NCBI GenBank assembly: GCA_900766265.1
Contig: CAAFUS010000002.1
Span: 1-64,000, forward strand
DNA length: 64,000 nt
DNA from: Pseudomonadaceae bacterium
Lineage (GTDB): Bacteria > Pseudomonadota > Gammaproteobacteria > Pseudomonadales > Pseudomonadaceae
Direction of reading: 5' to 3'
Shown: piece by piece, positions 34,935 to 50,010 of the stretch
Position numbering within the stretch: position 1 is the stretch's first letter
Layout: the number at the start of each line of letters is the position of its first letter
The notes under the pieces: generated by a model
The model's database searches: none
Told to the model about the DNA's origin: nothing
Seen by the model: only the letters and a program-made list of their open reading frames with translations
Made by a program: the position numbers and the translations under genes

Positions 34935-36845
34935 TTAGTGCTCGCCGGCTGGACCGCCGATGGGTGTTTCAGGGCGATCGGCATTCGGCTGGACAGGCGT
35001 GCCCGAGGCACCCGAACCACCCTGCCAATCACGCGGCTCGCGGGGCGTGCGACCCGCCATGATGTCGTCGATCTGATCGGCGTCAATGGTTTCGTACTTC
35101 ATCAACGCCTCGGCCATCATGTCGAGCTTGTCGCGATTGTCCGAGAGGATCTGCTTGGCCGTGCCGTAGCACTGATCGATGATGGCGCGCACCTCGAGGT
35201 CGATCATCCGCGCGGTGTCTGCCGAGACATTGGTGTGCTGGCTACCGGCACTGCGACCGAGGAACACCTCGCCCTCTTCTTCGGCATACATCAGCGGACC
35301 GAGTTTTTCCGAGAGCCCCCATTTGGTCACCATGTTCCGCGCCAGCTGGGTGGCGCGCATGATGTCGTTCGAGGCGCCAGTGGTGACACCCTCGAAGCCC
35401 AGCGTCATCTCTTCGGCGATACGCCCACCGAACAGCGAGCAGATCTGGCTGATCAGAGCGCGCTTGGAGAGGCTGTAGCGATCTTCCTCGGGGAGGAACA
35501 TGGTGACGCCCAAGGCACGGCCGCGCGGAATGATGGAGACCTTGTAGACCGGATCGTGCTCGGGCACCACGCGCCCGACGATCGCATGGCCAGCCTCGTG
35601 ATAAGCCGTGTTGAGCTTTTCCTTTTCGGACATGACCATGGTCTTGCGCTCGGCGCCCATCATGATCTTGTCCTTGGCCAATTCGAACTCGCGCATGTCG
35701 ACCACGCGCTTGTTCGCGCGCGCCGAGAACAGCGAGGCTTCGTTGACCAGGTTGGCGAGGTCCGCACCCGAGAACCCGGGCGTCCCGCGGGCAATCACGG
35801 CCGGATCGACGTTGTCGCCCAGCGGCACCTTGCGCATGTGCACCTTGAGAATCTGCTCGCGACCACGGATATCCGGCAGGCCGACGACCACCTGACGATC
35901 GAAACGGCCCGGACGCAGCAACGCCGGGTCGAGCACGTCAGGACGGTTGGTCGCGGCGATCACGATGATGCCGTCGTTCATCTCGAAGCCGTCCATCTCG
36001 ACCAGCAGCTGGTTGAGGGTCTGCTCGCGCTCGTCGTGACCACCACCGAGACCGGCGCCACGGTGGCGACCGACCGCATCGATCTCGTCGATGAAGATGA
36101 TGCAGGGTGCGTGCTTCTTGGCCTGGTCGAACATGTCACGTACGCGGGAAGCACCCACGCCGACGAACATCTCGACGAAGTCCGAACCGGAAATGGTGAA
36201 GAACGGCACTTTCGCTTCGCCCGCCACGGCCTTGGCCAGCAGCGTCTTGCCGGTACCCGGCGAGCCCACCATCAGCACGCCGCGCGGTATGCGACCGCCC
36301 AGGCGCTGGAACTTGCCCGGGTCGCGCAGGAATTCCACCAGTTCGCTTACTTCTTCCTTGGCCTCGTCGCAGCCGGCGACGTCGGCGAAGGTGGTCTTGA
36401 CCTGGTCTTCGGACAGCAGGCGCGCCTTGCTCTTGCCGAAGCTCATCGGACCGCCCTTGCCACCCGCGCCGCCCTGCATCTGGCGCATGAAGAACATGAA
36501 CACCGCGATGATCACGAGGATCGGGAAGCTCGCCACCAGGAGCTGGGTCCAGATGCTCTGCTGCTCGGGCTGCTTACCCTCGATGACGACGTTGTTGTTG
36601 ATCAGGTCGCCGATCAGGCCGCCGTCCTGAATCGCAGGGCGGATCGTCTTGAACGATTCGCCATCGGTGCGCCGACCGGTAATGACGAAGCCGTCGACCG
36701 TCACGCGCTCGACGCGCCCTTCGCGGACCTGCTCGAGAAAGTCCGAATAGTTCAGCGTCTGTTGCTCGGCCGGGCTGGAAAAGTTGTTCATCACCGTCAC
36801 CAGTACGGCGGCAATGATCAACCATAAAATGAGGTTTTTCGCCAT
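34935..36845 (-). CDS. ftsH: ATP-dependent zinc metalloprotease FtsH
   Basis: 636 residues. Membrane-anchored AAA+ hexameric protease that degrades misfolded membrane proteins and regulators such as RpoH and LpxC. Two membrane helices flank a periplasmic segment (about 1-125). The AAA module has GSPGTGKT and IFIDEIDAVG; the zinc site is YHEAGHAI. The start at MAKNLILW is preferred to an ATG three codons earlier. The usual upstream neighbour rlmE is missing. Confidence 0.97.
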   Translation of the reverse strand: MAKNLILWLIIAAVLVTVMNNFSSPAEQQTLNYSDFLEQVREGRVERVTVDGFVITGRRTDGESFKTIRPAIQDGGLIGDLINNNVVIEGKQPEQQSIWTQLLVASFPILVIIAVFMFFMRQMQGGAGGKGGPMSFGKSKARLLSEDQVKTTFADVAGCDEAKEEVSELVEFLRDPGKFQRLGGRIPRGVLMVGSPGTGKTLLAKAVAGEAKVPFFTISGSDFVEMFVGVGASRVRDMFDQAKKHAPCIIFIDEIDAVGRHRGAGLGGGHDEREQTLNQLLVEMDGFEMNDGIIVIAATNRPDVLDPALLRPGRFDRQVVVGLPDIRGREQILKVHMRKVPLGDNVDPAVIARGTPGFSGADLANLVNEASLFSARANKRVVDMREFELAKDKIMMGAERKTMVMSEKEKLNTAYHEAGHAIVGRVVPEHDPVYKVSIIPRGRALGVTMFLPEEDRYSLSKRALISQICSLFGGRIAEEMTLGFEGVTTGASNDIMRATQLARNMVTKWGLSEKLGPLMYAEEEGEVFLGRSAGSQHTNVSADTARMIDLEVRAIIDQCYGTAKQILSDNRDKLDMMAEALMKYETIDADQIDDIMAGRTPREPRDWQGGSGASGTPVQPNADRPETPIGGPAGEH

Positions 36846-37378
36846 GTCGTTCAATTAACTACCCTCTGGAGCGGCCCCTGTATCGTCGGGCTCGCATGAC
36901 GGCCGGTTGGTTGCTCGGCCTAACTTACTACACTACGCACCGGGCCAGGCAGACTGTCTGTAACCCTTTATGAGGGTCCGACCCTCTGGTGAGACCCATC
37001 GTTGCCGCAGAGGTGCCAGGCACCAAGGAAATTTGGCGCACCACACCATGACGTGACACGGCCCGCTCACCCGTACATATTGGGGACGATACCGGAAATC
37101 ACAAGTCTACCGGATATCTCCCGTGGGCCGAGAATCGGCACGAACAGGCTTCCATGGCCGCCAAAGCAGCCCCGCCCTTAGTGAACACCGCTCCGGACCT
37201 GTCAAACCGTCGATTGCCTGTCCGGCCGGAGACCTCTCGGTTACACTAGCCGACCGCTGAAACCGCAGCACCCGGCTGCAGGCGAATCCGGCAGCTGCGT
37301 GCGCACCTTGCGCCGCAAACGCGCCTATCATTTCGGCTACCACGCCATCGTTTTCAAGATTCAAGCAAGGGTCGGACT
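36846..37378. other. intergenic region between ftsH and yhbY
   Basis: About 530 bases where rlmE would be expected. No frame encodes an RlmE-like methyltransferase or a recognisable piece of one. A minus-strand promoter candidate lies here: -35 TTGACA (37200-37205), 17-base spacer, weak -10 ACTAAG (37177-37182), which could drive ftsH. A TACACT hexamer near 37242 could serve yhbY. An 85-residue frame at 37107-37364 (minus) resembles nothing known to me. Confidence 0.5.
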
Positions 37379-37690
37379 ATGCCGCTCACCAACGAGCAGA
37401 AGAAACGCTTCAAATCCATCGGCCATCATCTCAAGCCCGTGCTGATCGTCGCGGAAAACGGGCTGACCGAAGGCGTGCAGGCCGAACTGGATCGCGCCCT
37501 CAACGATCATGAACTGATCAAGGTACAGTTTCGCGTCACTGAACGCGACGACCGCCGCGCTCTCATGGACGCGCTCTGCGAGGCGGGCAACTGCGAGCTG
37601 GTGCAGGCCATCGGCAAGATGGCTCTGGTCTACCGTCGCAACCCCAAAGTGAACAAGCAGCTCTCCAACGTCTTCCGCTACGAAGCCTGA
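37379..37690 (+). CDS. yhbY: ribosome assembly RNA-binding protein YhbY
   Basis: 103 residues. A CRM-domain protein that associates with pre-50S particles. The segment KSIGHHLKPVLIVAENGLTEG and the GNCELVQAIGKMALVYRRNP motif are diagnostic. It diverges from ftsH, as in E. coli and P. aeruginosa. Confidence 0.95.
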   Translation: MPLTNEQKKRFKSIGHHLKPVLIVAENGLTEGVQAELDRALNDHELIKVQFRVTERDDRRALMDALCEAGNCELVQAIGKMALVYRRNPKVNKQLSNVFRYEA

Positions 37691-37708
37691 AGTCCGGGGG
37701 CAGTCGCG

Positions 37709-38137
37709 TCAGCGACCGGCATCCGCTGCCCGCGACGGGCCGGCGGGCTGCCCGGGCACCGGCTGCAGCACCAACAACAGCCCGCACACAGCCATCGCCA
37801 GGTAACTGAAAACCTGCCAGTACGGCGAATCGAACCAGCCGGCGAGCCCCGCATGATGGCTCGCCGCAAGCGCCAGCACCGTCAACAGCAGCTGCCCGCG
37901 CAGATCGGTGCGCAGCGCTCCGAAGCCGGCCACCTGCACCAGCACCAGCAGCTGCAACAGGGCGCAGAAAGCGGCGAATCCGATCATCAGCGGCCGTAGG
38001 CCGTTAGCGACTTCCTCCACCAGCAACGGCGCCAGACCGATCTTGCCGAGCGCAGGCAGGACGACGAACTGAAGCAGCCAGAGGCCGCCGACCCAGAAGG
38101 TCTGGGCCAGCTGCCAACTGATTGCTCCAGCCCGCAC
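37709..38137 (-). CDS. DUF4149 membrane protein
   Basis: 142 residues from the proposed GTG start. Four hydrophobic helices with WVGGLWLLQFVVLP near the N-terminus match the DUF4149 family of small inner-membrane proteins. The frame stays open upstream to 38218, but that part lies within greA and lacks family features. The GTG lies 10 bases after the greA stop. No strong ribosome-binding site is seen, so the exact start is uncertain. Function unknown. Confidence 0.75.
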   Translation of the reverse strand: MRAGAISWQLAQTFWVGGLWLLQFVVLPALGKIGLAPLLVEEVANGLRPLMIGFAAFCALLQLLVLVQVAGFGALRTDLRGQLLLTVLALAASHHAGLAGWFDSPYWQVFSYLAMAVCGLLLVLQPVPGQPAGPSRAADAGR

Positions 38138-38147
38138 TGGGCGACGG

Positions 38148-38620
38148 TCAGACGTGCCGGACTTCGACAATCTCGTACTCGACCACGCCACTGGGTGTCT
38201 TGACGGCGACGACGTCACCTTCTTCCTTGCCGATCAGGGCGCGCGCGATCGGCGAACTCACCGACAGCTTGCCCTTCTTGATATCGGCCTCGTCGTCGCC
38301 AACGATCTGGTAAGTCACCGTCTCGTCGGTCTCGACGTTAGCAATATCCACGGTCGTCCCGAAGATCACCTTGCCGGTCGGCGGGATGCTGGCGATATCG
38401 ATCACCTGCGCATTCTGCAGCCGGCCCTCGATATCACGGATACGCGCCTCGACCATCCCCTGCTGCTCCCGTGCGGCATGGTACTCGGCGTTCTCCTTCA
38501 GATCCCCCAGCTCCCGCGCCTCGGCGATCGCTTGTGTGATCTGCGGCCGCAGCTCGGTCTTGAGGTGACGGAGTTCTTCTTCCAGGGCGCGCGCGCCCTG
38601 GACGGTCATAGGGAACTTGG

Positions 38621-38624
<4 letters not shown>
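38148..38624 (-). CDS. greA: transcription elongation factor GreA
   Basis: 158 residues. Stimulates transcript cleavage in backtracked RNA polymerase. The N-terminal coiled coil carries the acidic tip (LGDLKENAEYHAAREQQG), and the C-terminal FKBP-like domain follows. Its ATG overlaps the carB stop by four bases (ATGA), so it is translationally coupled to carB. Confidence 0.97.
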
Positions 38625-41842
<3,218 letters not shown>

Positions 41843-41982
41843 GTCTTCTCTCGAATCTTCAGTCAGTCGGCGCGGTGGTGGCTGCGTATCGCTTCATACC
41901 GAAGGCGCGCCGGCCGACTGCAAATGTTCTGTTTCGTCACGTGCCGGCTCGGCGGCACGCTCGTAGCAGCGAGCCGACAGGC

Positions 41983-43119
<1,137 letters not shown>

Positions 43120-43160
43120 GAGACCTCCGTAGATCAAGGCTGAAGCAGACGCAGATTGCA

Positions 43161-43198
43161 AAAAAGCGGGATGACGTTTGAAGGTCATCCCGCTTTTT
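43161..43198 (-). terminator. terminator between dapB and carA
   Basis: Perfect 15-bp stem AAAAAGCGGGATGAC/GTCATCCCGCTTTTT with an eight-base loop. It is symmetrical and could act on both strands; the minus-strand use is to end dapB, so carA needs its own promoter within about 40 bases. Confidence 0.9.
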
Positions 43199-43313
43199 AT
43201 TTATTCGAGCCATTTCTGCGTAACTTTTAGTGGACACACTAAAGCGGGCAGCTTACAGAAAAACTCGTTTCCGGTCCAACCGAAATGCAGCCAAACGTCA
43301 GGTCAATGCCGCC

Positions 43314-44120
43314 TCAACGCAGCCCCAACACATCCTGCATGTCGTACAGCCCGGCTGGCTGCCCTTCCAGCCAAAGGGCTGCACGTACCGCGCCCTTGGC
43401 AAAGGTCATCCGGCTGGAGGCCTTGTGGGTGATCTCCACACGCTCGCCTTCGGCCGCGAAGAGCACCGTGTGATCCCCGACCACATCGCCGGCTCGCACC
43501 GTGGCGAAACCGATGGTCTCGCGAGCACGCGCGCCGGTCTGGCCCTCGCGCCCATAGACGGCCACCTGTTCCAGATCACGCCCCAGCGCCTGGGCGACCA
43601 CTTCGCCCATGCGCAGCGCCGTGCCGGAGGGCGCATCGACCTTGTGACGGTGGTGGGCTTCGATGATTTCGACATCGACTTCATCGCCCAGCACCCGCGC
43701 CGCCGTGTCGAGCAGCTTCAGACAGAGATTCACGCCCACGCTGAAATTGGCGGCGAATACAATCGGGATGTCTTCCCCCGCCTCGGTCAAGCGCCGCTTC
43801 TCGTCCGCGGAAAAGCCGGTAGTGCCGATGACCATTGCCCTGCCGGCGCGCCGGCACACCTCGAGGTTCTTCAGGGTGACGGTGGGATGGGTGAAATCGA
43901 TGAGCACATCGAACTCGTCGACCGCCTTACCCACATCGCCGGTCAGCGGAACACCGAGGCGGCCGATGGCGGCGAGTTCGCCCGCATCCGAGCCCACCAG
44001 TGTGCTGTCGGGACGATCGATCGCCGCGGTCAGTCCCGCCGCCCCACCCGTTTGCTGGACCGCCTCGATCAAGGTCTTGCCCATGCGCCCGGCGGCACCC
44101 ATTACAGCTATACGTCGCAT
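43314..44120 (-). CDS. dapB: 4-hydroxy-tetrahydrodipicolinate reductase
   Basis: 268 residues. NAD(P)H-dependent step of lysine and diaminopimelate synthesis. The nucleotide-binding loop is AVMGAAGRMGK, the substrate/catalytic signature is EIIEAHHRHKVDAPSGTAL. It follows dnaJ by about 75 bases on the same strand and ends at a strong terminator. Confidence 0.97.
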   Translation of the reverse strand: MRRIAVMGAAGRMGKTLIEAVQQTGGAAGLTAAIDRPDSTLVGSDAGELAAIGRLGVPLTGDVGKAVDEFDVLIDFTHPTVTLKNLEVCRRAGRAMVIGTTGFSADEKRRLTEAGEDIPIVFAANFSVGVNLCLKLLDTAARVLGDEVDVEIIEAHHRHKVDAPSGTALRMGEVVAQALGRDLEQVAVYGREGQTGARARETIGFATVRAGDVVGDHTVLFAAEGERVEITHKASSRMTFAKGAVRAALWLEGQPAGLYDMQDVLGLR

Positions 44121-44195
44121 AAAAACTCCAAGCCAGAAACCGAAAACCGGACGTCCGTCACCACAGGCCTCGAACTTCCGATACCCGACTCATCG

Positions 44196-45323
44196 CTACA
44201 GGTCACCGAAAAAGCGCTTCATGCCTTCGAACCATCCACTGGCCTTGGGCGAATGGGAGCTGTCGTTCTGCAGCGAGCGACGAAACTCTTCGAGCAGTTC
44301 GCGCTGGCGCTTGTCCAGGTTGACCGGCGTTTCCACCGCCACCCGACACATCAGATCCCCTGCCGCGCCGCCGCGAACCGGCGCCACGCCCTTGCCGCGC
44401 AAGCGGAACAGCTTGCCGGTCTGGGTGCCTTCCGGAATCTTCAATTTGACCCGACCATCGAGGGTCGGCACTTCGAGCTCACCGCCCAGCGCCGCATCGG
44501 CGAAACTGATCGGCACTTCGCAGTAGAGGTGCTTGCCGTCACGCTGGAAGATCGCATGCTCGCGCACCGAGACCACCACATAAAGGTCGCCCGCCGGTCC
44601 ACCCTGGACTCCGGCCTCGCCTTCGCCGGACAAGCGGATGCGGTCGCCCGTGTCGACACCGGCCGGCACCTTGACCGACAGCGTCTTCTGCTCCTCGACG
44701 CGCCCCTGGCCATGGCAACTGCCGCACGGATCAGAAATCATCTTGCCGCTGCCGTGGCAACGCGGGCAGGTCTGCTGCACCGAGAAGAAGCCCTGCTGCA
44801 TGCGCACCTGACCGATACCGCCGCACGTGGTACAGGTGACAGGACTGGTGCCCTTCTTCGCACCGGAACCATCACAGGTCTTGCAGTTGACCAGCGTCGG
44901 CACCCGGATCGTGACCGAGGTACCGCGCACCGCCTCTTCGAGATCGAGTTCGAGCGTGTAGCGAAGGTCGCTGCCACGCTGGGCGCCGCCGCGGCTGTTG
45001 CCGCGCGCGCCACCGAAGAAATCGCTGAAGACATCCCCGAAGATATCCGAGAAGTTGGCGCCACCATAGGCACCGGCACCCGCACCGCCCATCTGCGGAT
45101 CGACGCCGGCATGGCCGTACTGGTCGTAGGCCGCACGCTTGCCTGCGTCGGAAAGCACTTCGTAGGCCTCGTTGGCCTCCTTGAATTTCTCCTCGGCAGC
45201 CTTATCGCCTGGATTGCGGTCCGGGTGATGCTTCATGGCAAGGCGTCGATAGGCCTTCTTCAGCTCCGCTTCGCTGGCGCCGCGCTCGACCCCGAGCACT
45301 TCGTAGTAATCACGTTTGGCCAT
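44196..45323 (-). CDS. dnaJ: chaperone DnaJ
   Basis: 375 residues. Hsp40 co-chaperone that stimulates DnaK. The J domain with HPD (KHHPDRNPG) covers residues 1-70, followed by a Gly/Phe region. Four CxxCxGxG zinc motifs follow (CKTCDGSG, CTTCGGIG, CPRCHGSG, CGSCHGQG), then the substrate-binding C-terminal domains. It is preceded by a 169-base gap with a REP-like hairpin. Confidence 0.98.
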   Translation of the reverse strand: MAKRDYYEVLGVERGASEAELKKAYRRLAMKHHPDRNPGDKAAEEKFKEANEAYEVLSDAGKRAAYDQYGHAGVDPQMGGAGAGAYGGANFSDIFGDVFSDFFGGARGNSRGGAQRGSDLRYTLELDLEEAVRGTSVTIRVPTLVNCKTCDGSGAKKGTSPVTCTTCGGIGQVRMQQGFFSVQQTCPRCHGSGKMISDPCGSCHGQGRVEEQKTLSVKVPAGVDTGDRIRLSGEGEAGVQGGPAGDLYVVVSVREHAIFQRDGKHLYCEVPISFADAALGGELEVPTLDGRVKLKIPEGTQTGKLFRLRGKGVAPVRGGAAGDLMCRVAVETPVNLDKRQRELLEEFRRSLQNDSSHSPKASGWFEGMKRFFGDL

Positions 45324-45365
45324 AACTTTCCTGAACCCTCAATTCGTACCCCCCAGACACGCCGA

Positions 45366-45385
45366 CGCGGGAGCAAGCCCCCGCG
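45366..45385. repeat. REP-like palindrome between dnaK and dnaJ
   Basis: CGCGGG, eight bases, CCCGCG, with the minus strand reading GCGGGGGCTTGCTCCCGC. This resembles the core of the repetitive extragenic palindromes common in Pseudomonas genomes. A single unit is present here. Confidence 0.45.
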
Positions 45386-45492
45386 CGGCGGTCGTGCCTG
45401 CGGGAAGGGATTCCGCACAGGCTGGAGCGACAGGCAGCGGTCGATCATTCGATCGCCGCTGCATTCCCCATCCAAGGGGCATAAGCCGCAGC

Positions 45493-47403
<1,911 letters not shown>

Positions 47404-47477
47404 TTACTCTCTCCGAAAACCTTTGATTGTTCCGCGCCTGTCTACCGGCTGCGGTAATACAAAAACGCTTGACTAAA

Positions 47478-47506
47478 CAGATGGGGCCGCAGCGGCGGAT
47501 TTCAAG
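47478..47506 (-). promoter_or_regulatory. sigma-32 promoter of dnaK
   Basis: Minus strand -35 CTTGAAA (47500-47506), 13-base spacer, -10 CCCCATCTG (47478-47486). It matches the RpoH consensus at nearly every position. The -35 overlaps the last codons and stop of grpE. Confidence 0.85.
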
Positions 47507-48071
47507 CCTTCTCGTCGATCGAAGGCGGGGTCTGCGCCGGCGCCTTGCTGACCACCACCATGGCCGGCCGCAGCAAGCGGCCATTGAGCATGTAGCCCTT
47601 CTGGAACACCTTGAGCACGCTGCCCGGCTCGGCATGGGTGCTTTCTTCCATGGCCATCGCCTGGTGATGCTCAGGGTTGAACGGCTCGCCGTGAGGATCC
47701 AGCGCAACCAGCTGGTAGCGCGCCAGGGTGTCGATCAGCAGCTTGAGGGTCAGTTCGACACCTTCGCGCATCGGCTTGATCGCCTCATCGTCCGGGCTCG
47801 ACAGCTCCAGGCCGCGCTCGAGACTGTCGACCACCGACAGCAGGTCGCCAGCGAACTTCTCCAGCGCAAACTTGTGCGCCTTCTCAACATCCTGCTCGGC
47901 TCGCCGACGGATGTTCTGCAGTTCGGCAGCAACGCGCAGGGACTGATCCTGCGCAGCGGCCAGCTGCTCTTCGAGCGACTGGATCCGCGCCACCAGATCC
48001 TCGGTGACCTCCACTTCAGGATTCTCTTTCGCTTCAGGGGACGGATTGTCCAGGTTCTGCTCGTCAGCCAT
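47502..48071 (-). CDS. grpE: nucleotide exchange factor GrpE
   Basis: 189 residues. Releases ADP from DnaK. An acidic N-terminus and long coiled coil (about 20-95) precede the beta-wing domain with HEPGSVLKVFQKGYMLNGRLLRPAMVVVS-type sequence. A very strong ribosome-binding site (AGGAGGAG) precedes the ATG. First gene of the leftward grpE-dnaK-dnaJ group. Confidence 0.97.
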   Translation of the reverse strand: MADEQNLDNPSPEAKENPEVEVTEDLVARIQSLEEQLAAAQDQSLRVAAELQNIRRRAEQDVEKAHKFALEKFAGDLLSVVDSLERGLELSSPDDEAIKPMREGVELTLKLLIDTLARYQLVALDPHGEPFNPEHHQAMAMEESTHAEPGSVLKVFQKGYMLNGRLLRPAMVVVSKAPAQTPPSIDEKA

Positions 48072-48121
48072 GCGCTCCTCCTATCGATACGTCAGCGGGT
48101 GGCGACCCGCGCTTGTGCGGC

Positions 48122-48150
48122 TATATGGGGGCGCGATCATGAGCTTCAAG
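48122..48150 (-). promoter_or_regulatory. sigma-32 promoter of grpE
   Basis: Minus strand -35 CTTGAAG (48144-48150), 13-base spacer, -10 CCCCATATA (48122-48130). A close RpoH match, about 50 bases before grpE. Confidence 0.85.
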
Positions 48151-48242
48151 GGTCTTTCGAGCATTACCCCTTCAGCTGGTCGGGATAATCCGCATTCCCT
48201 ACCGACGTCACGGGCAGACGCTTGCCGCTCCAACGAAAAGCA

Positions 48243-48258
48243 CTGTATAAATACCCAG
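48243..48258 (+). promoter_or_regulatory. LexA (SOS) box of recN
   Basis: CTGTATAAATACCCAG, a full CTG-N10-CAG LexA site with the TATA-rich centre of the consensus. It ends 25 bases before the recN start and includes a TATAAA element, so LexA would cover the -10. Confidence 0.88.
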
Positions 48259-48283
48259 CCATCACCATTTCGGGAGCCTTTCG

Positions 48284-49957
48284 ATGCTCGTCCACCTGTC
48301 CGTGCACAACTACGCCATCGTCGAACACCTTGACCTCGAGCTGAAGCGCGGCATGAGCGTGATCACCGGGGAAACCGGCGCGGGCAAGTCGATCATGCTC
48401 GACGCCCTCGGCCTGACGCTGGGGGACCGCGCCGACAGTGCCGTGGTGCGTCCCGGGGCGGACAAGGCCGACATCCTGGCGAGCTTCGACCTGGACGACA
48501 TCCCCGACGCACGCGCCTGGCTCGCCGAACGCGACCTCGAAAGCGACGGCCCCTGTATCCTGCGCCGTGTGATCACGGCGGAAGGTCGCTCACGTGGCTA
48601 TATAAATGGCACCCCGTGCCCGCAAGGCGACCTCAAGGCGCTCGGGGAACTGCTGATCGACATCCATAGCCAGCACGAGCATCAATCCCTGCTCAAGCCA
48701 GACACCCACCGCCGCCTGCTGGACGAGTACAGCGGCAGCCAGGAGCTGGCGCGCCAGGTTCAGCTGGCGGCCCAGCGCTGGCGCCAGACGCGCCAGACGC
48801 TCGAGCGACTGAGCAACAGCAGCGACGAACAGCGCGCCCGACACCAGTTGCTCAGCTACCAGCTCGAAGAGCTGGAGAATCTTGCCCTCGGCGAAAACGA
48901 ACTCGAACAACTGGAGCAAGAGCACAAGAACCTTGCCAATGCCGACCAACTGCTCGGCGCCTGCCGCCAAGTGGTGGACCTGTGCAGCGAGAGCGATGCG
49001 GGCAACGTGCTTTCCGCGCTGACCATGAGCCTGCAGCGCTTGACCGTTTTCCAGAACCAGCCCGGTGCGCTTGGCGAAGCGGTCAACCTCCTGTCGAGTG
49101 CGCAGATTCAGGTAGAAGAGGCCATCGGCGAGCTGAACCGCTTCCTGGATCACTTCGATGCCGACCCCGAGCGCCAGCAGCTGCTCGAGGAGCGGCTCAA
49201 CAACATCTATACCCTGGCGCGCAAGCATCGGGTGCAGCCCTCTGAACTCGGCGCGCTGCAGCAGCAGCTGCTCGAGGAGCTCGAGACCCTGAATGCCGAT
49301 GACGAAGCCGTCGAACGGTTGACCGAAGAGCTGGCGACCTATGCACGCCACTATGAAGAGAAAGCCATCGAACTGAGCCGCATCCGCCAGGAAGCCGCGG
49401 GTCGCCTGGGCAATGCGGTGGAGGCGGAAATTCAGCGTCTGGGCATGCCCGGCGGACGGCTCTCGGTCGAACTGAAGCCGGCCGCCGAAGGCGAGCTGCA
49501 CCCCTATGGCAGGGAACAGGTCGAGTTTCTCGTCAGCGCGAACCCAGGACAGCCGCTACGGCCGCTGGCCAAGGTCGCCTCCGGTGGGGAGCTGTCGCGG
49601 ATCAGCCTGGCGATTCAGGTCATCACCGCACAGACCTCACGCGTACCGACCCTGGTGTTCGACGAAGTGGACGTCGGTATCGGCGGCCCGACCGCCGAGG
49701 TGGTCGGGCAACTGCTGCGCCGCCTGGGCGAGCGCGGGCAGGTCCTGACCGTGACCCACCTGCCGCAGGTGGCAGCGCAGGGGCACCATCACCTGTTCGT
49801 GCACAAGGCACGTGGCAGTGACGCCACACGAACCGCAGTGGCGGATCTTGACGGCAATGCGCGCATCGAGGAAATCGCCCGCATGCTCGGTGGCGTCGAC
49901 CTTACCGAGCAATCCATCGCCCACGCCCGCCAGATGGTGACCTCCGCCCAGGCCTGA
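48284..49957 (+). CDS. recN: DNA repair protein RecN
   Basis: 557 residues. SMC-like ATPase that acts in double-strand break repair and is strongly SOS induced. The Walker A motif is GETGAGKS (about residues 31-38). Two coiled-coil arms with a central turn occupy about 150-350. The ABC signature (VASGGELSRISLA) and Walker B (LVFDEVDVGIGG) are near the C-terminus. A LexA box lies upstream. Confidence 0.97.
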   Translation: MLVHLSVHNYAIVEHLDLELKRGMSVITGETGAGKSIMLDALGLTLGDRADSAVVRPGADKADILASFDLDDIPDARAWLAERDLESDGPCILRRVITAEGRSRGYINGTPCPQGDLKALGELLIDIHSQHEHQSLLKPDTHRRLLDEYSGSQELARQVQLAAQRWRQTRQTLERLSNSSDEQRARHQLLSYQLEELENLALGENELEQLEQEHKNLANADQLLGACRQVVDLCSESDAGNVLSALTMSLQRLTVFQNQPGALGEAVNLLSSAQIQVEEAIGELNRFLDHFDADPERQQLLEERLNNIYTLARKHRVQPSELGALQQQLLEELETLNADDEAVERLTEELATYARHYEEKAIELSRIRQEAAGRLGNAVEAEIQRLGMPGGRLSVELKPAAEGELHPYGREQVEFLVSANPGQPLRPLAKVASGGELSRISLAIQVITAQTSRVPTLVFDEVDVGIGGPTAEVVGQLLRRLGERGQVLTVTHLPQVAAQGHHHLFVHKARGSDATRTAVADLDGNARIEEIARMLGGVDLTEQSIAHARQMVTSAQA

Positions 49958-49971
49958 CAGTCACGCAAACG

Positions 49972-49997
49972 AAAAGGCGACCCGAAGGTCGCCTTTT
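49972..49997. terminator. shared terminator between recN and fur
   Basis: Stem AAAAGGCGACC/GGTCGCCTTTT with a CGAA loop and T tracts on both strands. It serves the convergent recN and fur genes. Confidence 0.9.
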
Positions 49998-50010
49998 TTC
50001 ATGAGGCCGC

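Noticed and set aside
34908..36827. 639-codon plus-strand frame opposite ftsH
   Set aside because: Same length and position as ftsH on the other strand; His/Asp/Arg-rich product without any recognisable domain.
37107..37364. 85-codon minus-strand frame in the ftsH-yhbY gap, considered as an rlmE remnant
   Set aside because: It has no SAM-binding motif (such as DLGAAPGGW) or any other RlmE segment, and the reading looks random.
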